A DNA stretch of 64,000 nt, taken from the NCBI RefSeq assembly GCF_017654505.1, contig NC_054548.1, forward strand, positions 38,527,545 to 38,591,544, given 5' to 3'. Numbering within the stretch: position 1 is the first letter of the stretch; every line of letters starts with the position of its first letter. Both the position numbers and the translations under genes were made by a program. Below, piece by piece: positions 56,888-64,000 of the stretch. The notes under the pieces are model-generated. The model searched no databases and had not been told where the DNA came from. It was given only the letters and a program-made list of their open reading frames with translations. The stretch is from Polyodon spathula (taxonomy: Eukaryota > Chordata > Actinopteri > Acipenseriformes > Polyodontidae).

Positions 56888-57785
56888 TGGCTCTTGATTT
56901 CTAATTTGGTTATAAAACAAGTTTTACCAAACTTGTATTGAGCATTATAAGACCAAACATTAATGAGATGTAAAGAAAAACGTTGCACTTCCTCTTACAA
57001 GGTGCAAACCATTGTAGAAGCAGGGAATTATAGGCTGTATAAAACCACACACCTTCAGAGACCTGTCATTGGCCTCAGGATGGCTGCTGTGGTACACTTC
57101 CTGATGCAGCTTGGCTCTTGTTGAGGACAGACAGGAAAACCTTCGGAGGAGGAGGGAAAGATGGAGAAAACCCTGCATATTCAAACCCAGGGTCACTTTG
57201 TTTGGGATGCCGGCGGATGCAGTGGTAAGGGGTTACACCGACAGCATTGACTTTCTTCACTATAGAGGACCATGTGGCCTCTTCAGCAGCATAAATGATG
57301 TTAGCTGAAGCTTTTTCCAAATAAAGCCATGCTCCTCCTCAGAAAACTTTTCTTTTCCGTGCGCCAAGAGGAGTTTGCTGCCCTTCCTCTGACTTTTTTT
57401 TTTTTTTGTTTGGTTTGAATTTCGTGCTTCACAAATCCCATACAGCACCTCTCTGTACTCGTAACTCACCTCACCCCTGGGCTTTAAGTGTGGTGGCTAA
57501 ATAGTCAGATGCACATGCGGCAGTCATTGCGACTCTCATTTCCATGACTGCAGCTCATTTTTTGTATGTGTTGAATAATTTGCTTTGCTCTTAAGCTTAC
57601 ATAGGCCACAGTGCAAAATAATTGCCTGGCCTCTAGGCAATTTGGATTTTGCAGCCACAATTGTTTGCACAACGCCTATCTTTACATCAGCCCCATTGTC
57701 TACAAAGTGGCTCTTGATTTCTAATTTGGTTATAAAACAAGTTTCACCAAACTTGTTGAGCATTATAACACAAAACATTAATTAA
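56888..57785 (-). mobile_element. Harbinger-like relic between direct repeats
   Basis: Direct repeats of about 70-75 bases (56889-56962 and 57711-57780, both with CTCTTGATTTCTAATTTGGT) flank about 750 bases. On the minus strand broken frames read HGKEKFSEEE (about 57340-57370) and, shifted, EATWSSIVKKVNAVGVTPY (about 57225-57280). These resemble the Myb-like/MADF DNA-binding protein that accompanies Harbinger transposases (KxxFS..E..., W..I...VNAVG). No transposase catalytic part is visible. The classification is tentative. Confidence 0.4.
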
Positions 57786-58911
57786 TGACAAATGTATCTT
57801 GTACCTTTAAAAAAAAAAACAGTCCAGAAGGACTATAAATGATAAAGACTGTATTGTAATTTTCATATATTCGGTTGTAAATTGAAAGTGACATAAAAAA
57901 ATGTTTGGTTGAGGAATATTTTCTGCTGGTTTGGAACAAATACCATTAAACATAAGTTTTAGTATGGCTGTGCTACCAGAAACATTTTAGAACACTCATT
58001 AAACTGCTGTGTTATTCATCATTTCTCTATTCTGTATTTTACAATGTGTTTAATATTTATTACATTAAGGGTGTAATGTACTAATAGCACAGACATATTA
58101 TATATTTATATTATATATTTTGTTATATATTATGTTTGTATTTGGAAACACCAATGGATTGGGCGAAGGGATTCATTTACTGATATGTACTGAATTAGTA
58201 ATTTAGCAGACTGACATTTTGCATTACCTTTGTCTTCAATATTTCATAGGCTACCCCCTTGAACAGCTGTTGCAGAATTCATCTAGCTAATTATGCGGGG
58301 CTGCCTTAGTCTTTACCAATCAAATATGGCACCCTAAAAACACACAATGAATTAACAACAATAATAGAATCACCCATATACAAAAAAAAAGATTACTAAT
58401 TGAAAGCTTTTTTTTAATAGCACACATAAGCAGATAGTAAAGCAGGTGATTTTCAACAGACTAGCTGGGTTTCATTAAACATAAAATGAAGTAACTGCAG
58501 TAGAATCCTAAACGAGAAATATATTTTACAACAGTACCATCTGCCTTTTACTTTAACTGTTAAAATGTAAATACATTGTGCACATGGTATAATTTAAAGC
58601 AGAGATCATTTACCTAATAGCTAGTTATGTATAGATGTAGAACACTTAATATATGCTTTCATTAAACCATGAAGGCTGTGGGTAAATATAAGTGCCTCTA
58701 ACATTAAGCTACATTTTTGCAGTTTATTAGCAGTCTCTAGTGGAAATTGGAAATCCTTGCAATTGTATTTAGTAAGCATCTGCAAAATTAAAGATATTGC
58801 AGCCATTAAGTGACTTAAGAGCTAGAAAAGACACACTAACACACACCCATCAACTGTTATAGTATATTAGCAGACCTATCTAGATATAAATAGAAAGTGT
58901 ATGAGAATAAT

Positions 58912-58913
<2 letters not shown>
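57786..58913. other. Unrecognised AT-rich sequence
   Basis: Contains TATATTATAT-type text near 58097-58135 and a poly-A run near 58382. No gene recognised. Confidence 0.4.

Positions 58914-58971
<58 letters not shown>
58914..58971. repeat. (TA)n microsatellite
   Basis: About 58 bases of TA repeats. Confidence 0.96.
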
Positions 58972-58974
<3 letters not shown>

Positions 58975-59504
58975 TCGTCTCTGGCTGTGAGAACATCGGG
59001 AAGCAAGCAAAGAAACAACATAAAAGACTAATTGTCCAATGCTTACATGTCCAATTCTTGTTGAAATCGAATCTCCCAATATCAAATTTACAAAAACTGA
59101 CTGCAAACAAGGAACAGCTTACCATGTTGTACAAAATATAACCATCTCAAAAGCACTTAACAATAGAGAAATAAGTAAGTTACATTTGTAATATACTCAT
59201 AAGATAACATTATTTAAGGCTGATAAACCAATGAAACAAATGTATAATAAGCTAGGTTTTTGTGTAATATTTTATGTGAGGACAAGTACTGATTTCCACA
59301 CACATGGTAGAAATCATGTAAGATGTAAAACATGATACACATTGAGGTTAATCAAAGTAGATAACTATGTAATAGTTGGCAGGGCACTAAATGCTAGTTT
59401 ACAAAAAAAATTGAAATACAGGACTATAACCAACTACCTCGAAAACCACAGTTGAGTTGATGGAACAAATGATATGCACTTCTGATTAGCATTATTCACA
59501 ATTA
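58972..59504. other. Unrecognised sequence
   Basis: No gene or element recognised. Confidence 0.4.
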
Positions 59505-59923
59505 AGGTTACCAGACGTCCCGAGAAAACTGATTGTCCCAGTTTTCAGCCTTCATTCTTTTTTCTTAATCAGAAACAGTAAAATTGTCAAATTGCTATTT
59601 TGTATTCACATTTTTTTATAAGTACAGAACTGTAGCAGTGTGTGCTCAGGAAGTTGATAGGAAGTTGACAGGAAGTCATTATACAAAAATAAAGACACAT
59701 ATGGATTACTTATTTAATAATGTTGATTATGTGTTTAATGATTAATATTCTGTTTATCTTCCTGGACCATGGCTAGTTTTTTTTTTTTTTTCATGGAATG
59801 CCACCTGCCAGGGTAGACAGTCTCTATTGTGTTTTGATGAACCCAGCCATTTTTATAACCAACTTAATATAAGTAAATAAACACATAAAGTCCACTTTTT
59901 CACTCTGTAAATCTGGTAACCCT
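59505..59923. mobile_element. hAT-like miniature element, GGTTACCAGA ends
   Basis: AGGTTACCAGACGTCCC at 59505 and TCTGGTAACCCT ending at 59923 are inverted repeats over about 10-11 bases. The interior of about 0.4 kb has no transposase. The terminal style is that of hAT non-autonomous elements. Confidence 0.5.
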
Positions 59924-61430
59924 ATGCATGATGCAATGTTTTATGTGGAATAGTTATCTTCCTCAAACAGTATGACACAATGGGCCACATTTCCCACTGT
60001 GCGCAAAGCTGCCATGTAATACATTTACTATTAATCGGCTATCTAACATCGGCATCTAACATTTATAGATATTTATATATGTTGCCTGTTCTGGGTAGTA
60101 CTCTTTACCTTATATTTTTCCCTGCATACTACAAAGTTATTAGTCTGTTGGGAAAGCTCCAGAAAAGAACCAGATGTTCCATATTTAAACAGACTAAATT
60201 AGCAATGATAACAAAATAAATAAATAAATAAACTGTGAGAGCTTTAGAAATAACCAAGTTACATGACCTCAGTGGAAACAGAAGAGTGAACAGCTTATGC
60301 AAAATAAACAAAGTACAGTACAGCTATCACTACCCCAAAAACCCTTTCTCCTTTGTACAAGGTCAGAGCACCTTTTTTGAGTGAAAGGTGTATGTGGCAG
60401 AGATGCATGGCTCTTTGATAGAACCAGCTGAATTTCTGAATGAATGAGAAGGTGAAGATGGGAGCTGGCTAACAAGGTTTAGGTTTTTGAAAATATCGTG
60501 CTTTTAAAGACTGTCACCCACACCGGTGATGTGCAAAAATGGATACACAATCCTGTAGGGGCTTTGACAGACTCACTGAGAGCAGAACGTGACCCAAGAC
60601 TGTCACTCCTGCTGGGAGCAAGCTGCTCTCTGGGATACATATTGAACATTCGTGAAACTGCAACAATGTTAAAATATTGTAATAACTGTACCATGTTTTA
60701 AAGAATATCAAGCCAGCAAGAATACTATTGCAGCAAATTATGAGCAGGATAACAGGATTCAAACTAAGAAACAGAGCAGACAAGTACCTTATGTTAAAAA
60801 TAAGTTTGTCTGTGTTAACCTTAAGAGGAAGAGACAAATTAGTTCTTGGAAACTGGCCAGACTTAAGAAACGGGCTTCCCTTATCTGAGATCTACTCAGA
60901 GCTGGAAAAGTAAAAGGAATTAGAATCTTGCTGGAAGAGCTGATCTGCTTGACATGAACTGGATATTGTAAACAAATTGTTAAAACACTGTTCAGGATAA
61001 TGTTATAAGTAAAACAGTAGGGCTTGGTATTTTAATATTCTAGTGTAACATTGCACATTTATATAGTGTCTGTGTGAGTATGAGTAAAGGGAGCTGAATG
61101 GGGTTCATGATAACCAGTAACACCTGTGAAATGAACTACATTTTCCCTTATCTGAGAGCTGCCATAGCAGATGTCTGTGTAATCTTGGGAGAAGCGAGCA
61201 TTTAAATTGAATTTAATTAGAAAAGTGTTCATAGGGATAGTTCTTATCAGAAAAGCAATAACTTTAATTGGGAAGATGTTTGTAAGCCAAAAACAGAATA
61301 GCATTTTAAACCAAAAAAAAATAATGTTACACCTATTTAAGTTTTACTGTAATAGAAAACAGAAGTATTTATTACAGGAAAACTGTTAAGTTTAAAAGTG
61401 AGACAATTTAATACAAAGATGTGACCAGAT
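59924..61430. other. Unrecognised AT-rich sequence
   Basis: Long frames on both strands at 60479-60837 have no recognised motif. No transposon ends seen. Confidence 0.4.
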
Positions 61431-61972
61431 TTAACCCTTTCCAGTCTGATGTCGGACCCTGTCCGACATCATCAAAAAGACATAAAGCACAGGTCTCTAG
61501 TTTTTTTTTTTTTTCTCCAGAAAAAGCAGAGAAAACCTTTCAATGGCCGAGTGAGACAAATAGGAGCTGAATGAAGCCGAACAAATAAAAGTGTGTATCT
61601 CATAGCCCCATGAGCTACAGAAATAACATGGACATAAACAAAGGAGGTAGCTACTTCTGCATCCAGTGCTCAAAGAATATTATAGACATTTGCAGAGCTT
61701 TTTAAGATGTTATAGTAATAAAATAATGACTTGCATTACATTATTGAGGAGTTTGGTGATAAAACAAGTGATCAGGAGAGGATTTATCAGTATGCATGTC
61801 TATAAAGAGGTATGTGAAAAACTGAGTATCCCTTTGTGATTCTATACCTTTAAAACCTGCTTTACTCTAAAAAAAAATTTAAAAAGCGTGTGTGAAATAA
61901 ACAGTGCATGTGAAAATAAATTAGGCCAAAAGCGCCTGACAAACGCTGAATAAATGGACTGCAAAGGGTTGA
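61431..61972 (+). mobile_element. piggyBac-type miniature element, copy 3
   Basis: TTAA at 61431-61434 plus CCCTTTCCAGTCTGATGTCG on the left. On the right, GGACTGCAAAGGG then TTGA (mutated TTAA), so the terminal repeats are CCCTTT(C/G)CAGTC(T/C). A subterminal perfect inverted repeat GATGTCGGA / TCCGACATC lies at 61448-61470. The conserved middle with GAGGAGTTTGGTGATAAAAC lies around 61745-61764. Unlike copies 1 and 2 it has a single terminal motif on the left. No transposase. Confidence 0.85.
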
Positions 61973-62595
61973 TAAACTTAGGCACATGCATGAGGCTACT
62001 GAGTCCTTATCAGTAGATTTACTGTGGGGTACCCCTCAGCTCTGCTTGTCTGAGTAAAGTAGTATTAGACATTCAAAGTTGTTTGCTGTGTTTCCCATTC
62101 AAAGCCCTTGGCTATGTATAAACTGTTCAATTTTACTAACAAGAAGCATGAGCGAGGTAGCATTAGACCTTTGGAGAGAAGATAATATTGGCATCCAAAC
62201 GGGATTTTGTTGGCTAGATGTTGTTTCCAATCCTTCGCTGTGTATAATCTTGTATGTTAACCAATGGAAGGTACTTTATGATACAAGAAAATAAAGTTAA
62301 TGGTCTTATTCTCATTACATATCTATAAAATTAATGAGCTTAGTTGTAAAATTAGGATGTAAGATCATCTTATCTGTAAAAATACTGCTCCGAGCAGTCT
62401 CTTGAATCTAGCAAAAGTATGATCTAATGCAATGAATTTGGGAAAGTCTTACAGTAGAGATTCTTATTAATTAAAAAGTAACTCCAGCTGGAGAGAAGGG
62501 CCTCTCAGAGACTTTATCTATAAATTGTCCAAGGTCTGTTGAAGCAGGGGAGTTTTAGGTAGAGAGAAGTGGAACATACACTTGTAGATGAAATG
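61973..62595. other. Unrecognised sequence
   Basis: No gene or element recognised. Confidence 0.4.
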
Positions 62596-63000
62596 AAACA
62601 AGCTTCCTGTATGTGTTAGCCATCTAATAAAAACAAATGAGTATACTTAGACAGGACAAAACAAACAAACACTAAACACTCACAGTACTTTTATTAATGG
62701 TTCTCCTTCAGAGGTTCTCTTGCAACCATAACAAAGGGACAGATCGCTTAGTCACTCCCCCCTTTGTACCGTCAGCCAAACGAATGCAACTGTTTCTCCT
62801 CCAATCCGTGGCTGCCACATTGCTTCCCTTCTGGGGCAATGACTTGGTGTACCGTGGCTACGCCACCTTTCTAGATGGCAGACTTCCACCTTTCCCTGGA
62901 ATGAATTGTTAGACCATCCAGTCTGGGGCACACTTTCCACTTTACACAGCTCCCTCACAGATTGGGAGGGAGATTTAAGATTGATTCTTTCTCTGTCACA
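62596..63000 (-). mobile_element. LTR fragment, TGTGACAGAG family, copy 3
   Basis: On the minus strand it starts TGTGACAGAGAAAGAATCAA at 63000 and runs through GTGCCCCAGACTGGATGG, a CACTGAGTG-free U3, GTGAGTGTTTAGTG, the TTATTAG acceptor-like text and ATGGCTAACAC near 62608. The remainder of R and U5 is missing, so the 3' half has been lost. The frames at 62697-63081 on both strands come from this repeat. Confidence 0.75.
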
Positions 63001-64000
63001 GTTCTCCTTAAACATCTCCCCTGACTTTAAGAATGTGCTCAGAGCATAAATAGATAAAATAAGTATGTGGAAACCTGACACTATTCATTAGTATGGTAAC
63101 AATTACAGTGGTGTGAAACAAATTCAGTTAGAGCCAAAGTACTGAATGTCAATTTTCGTTAAGGTGTGAGCACTGCTTTACATGTGTAGTTTACAAAAGA
63201 AAAAAAAGGTTATTATGTATTGAACATATTGTTTTGTAAGTGTAAAGTAGAGGGATAGATTAGTGGGATACCACTGCCGAAATACTTATCATTTATTTAT
63301 GCTGTATTTTGTGGAGCAGTTCCTATTTATTTGCAATGGTATTTTGTAAAGTTACAAACATACAATAGAAAAATCCACAAAGTACTTTAATGTTATGAAA
63401 CACAGTGAAATGATATCCCCAGAGCACCATGTCTACTTAATTACTGGTTTCACAAAAGCAGTGAATAGCACTGCATTAAAAGGAGGACATTTCTTGCAAT
63501 CCTTCAAACAGATAACAAATGTAAAATGATTCATTCCTTATCTTTCGAGAGACAAGTTTAAAAACAAATGTAAAGTCCATTTGATGAACTGCTACAAAAA
63601 GGTATTGCTGTTCAGTTAAGCATTTTTCCAACCAGGAAAACTAGTTGGAGGACAAGTAGACATCTGCTGTGGTTAATTATTAATGCATCATTAAAATTGT
63701 ATTGATGCTAACTGTCTTCATTTTTTTTTTTTAAATTATGGAAAGTGTACTGTTTGGCTTTTCAATTTTGAATCCACATATCGGATATCTTGGTAACTTA
63801 CAGTTTCTAACCAGCTCTTACTCTACCGCTAAGTGTTTTGTCAATGCTAACTTACTTGGTAATTTGTGTTCGTTTAAAAGCAGAAAAAGATTATTACAAG
63901 GACACAAACTTTTGGAAAACCTCCCATGGTCGATTGTGTAGGACCCGATGGGCAGTCAGGATGGCCCTTATTCAACATGACATGTTTTCAAGCTGTTTCA
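63001..64000. other. Unrecognised AT-rich sequence
   Basis: A poly-T run near 63721-63732. No gene or transposon end recognised before the window ends. Confidence 0.45.

Noticed and set aside
62079..62294. 71-codon frame near 62.1 kb as an exon
   Set aside because: No splice consensus at both sides and no recognised domain.

Overview
The window looks like AT-rich, gene-poor vertebrate (fish) nuclear DNA, either intergenic or deep intronic. I found no convincing intact protein-coding gene. Every longer reading frame I could identify is a decayed transposable-element protein, a simple-repeat artefact, or unrecognised. The mix of elements (L2/Maui-type and CR1-type LINEs, a DIRS-type tyrosine-recombinase element, piggyBac, Tc1/mariner, pogo/Tigger, hAT, Harbinger-like, CORE-type SINEs and many solo LTRs) fits a ray-finned fish. 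Long (TA)n, (GT)n and (GA)n tracts are very common. A non-teleost such as a sturgeon or paddlefish is my guess, from the repeat style only; the species is not shown by the sequence.

Layout. 0-6 kb: a dead Tc1 copy, an antisense L2 endonuclease fragment, a piggyBac transposase relic with its C-terminal cysteine-rich domain, and a pogo-type 3' end split by a piggyBac-type miniature element with TTAA-type ends. 6-9.4 kb: mostly unrecognised. 9.4-12.4 kb: an L2 LINE relic interrupted by another LINE 3' end and by a CORE-SINE, then a miniature DNA element. 12.9-16.3 kb: an LTR-like stretch, a Tc1-style inverted-repeat element carrying heat-shock-element-like promoter motifs plus a piece of a widespread uncharacterised protein, and another LTR-like sequence. 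16.3-21.7 kb: mostly unrecognised. 21.8-24.2 kb: a nested cluster with a split solo LTR, a CR1 fragment, a perfect 120-bp palindrome, a second copy of the promoter-like sequence, a second TTAA element, and a solo LTR with clear target duplications. 25-28.7 kb: microsatellites. 28.9-32.2 kb: hAT remnants, a solo LTR and a miniature element. 32.8 kb: a foldback. 37.4-40.5 kb: a poly-C tract, a DIRS recombinase relic, a CR1 tail and a complete solo LTR. 40.7-41.6 kb: a Tigger-like element. 44.3-45.9 kb: a solo LTR split by a 1-kb insertion. 47.4-47.85 kb: a miniature element with paired terminal repeats that look tRNA-Pro-derived. 49-64 kb: miniature elements, two more LTR copies, a tRNA-derived SINE, a Harbinger-like relic, a third TTAA element and large unrecognised AT-rich stretches.

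There is no operon or pathway here; the organisation is layered transposon insertion, and several insertion orders can be read. The observations most worth testing are the inverted-repeat element with heat-shock-like promoter and captured reading frame (13.6-14.5 kb), the LTR/SINE-like element with tRNA-Pro-like sequence in both terminal repeats (47.4-47.85 kb), and the perfect palindrome at 22.48-22.60 kb. All homology statements come from recognising motifs by eye; no search or alignment program was run.
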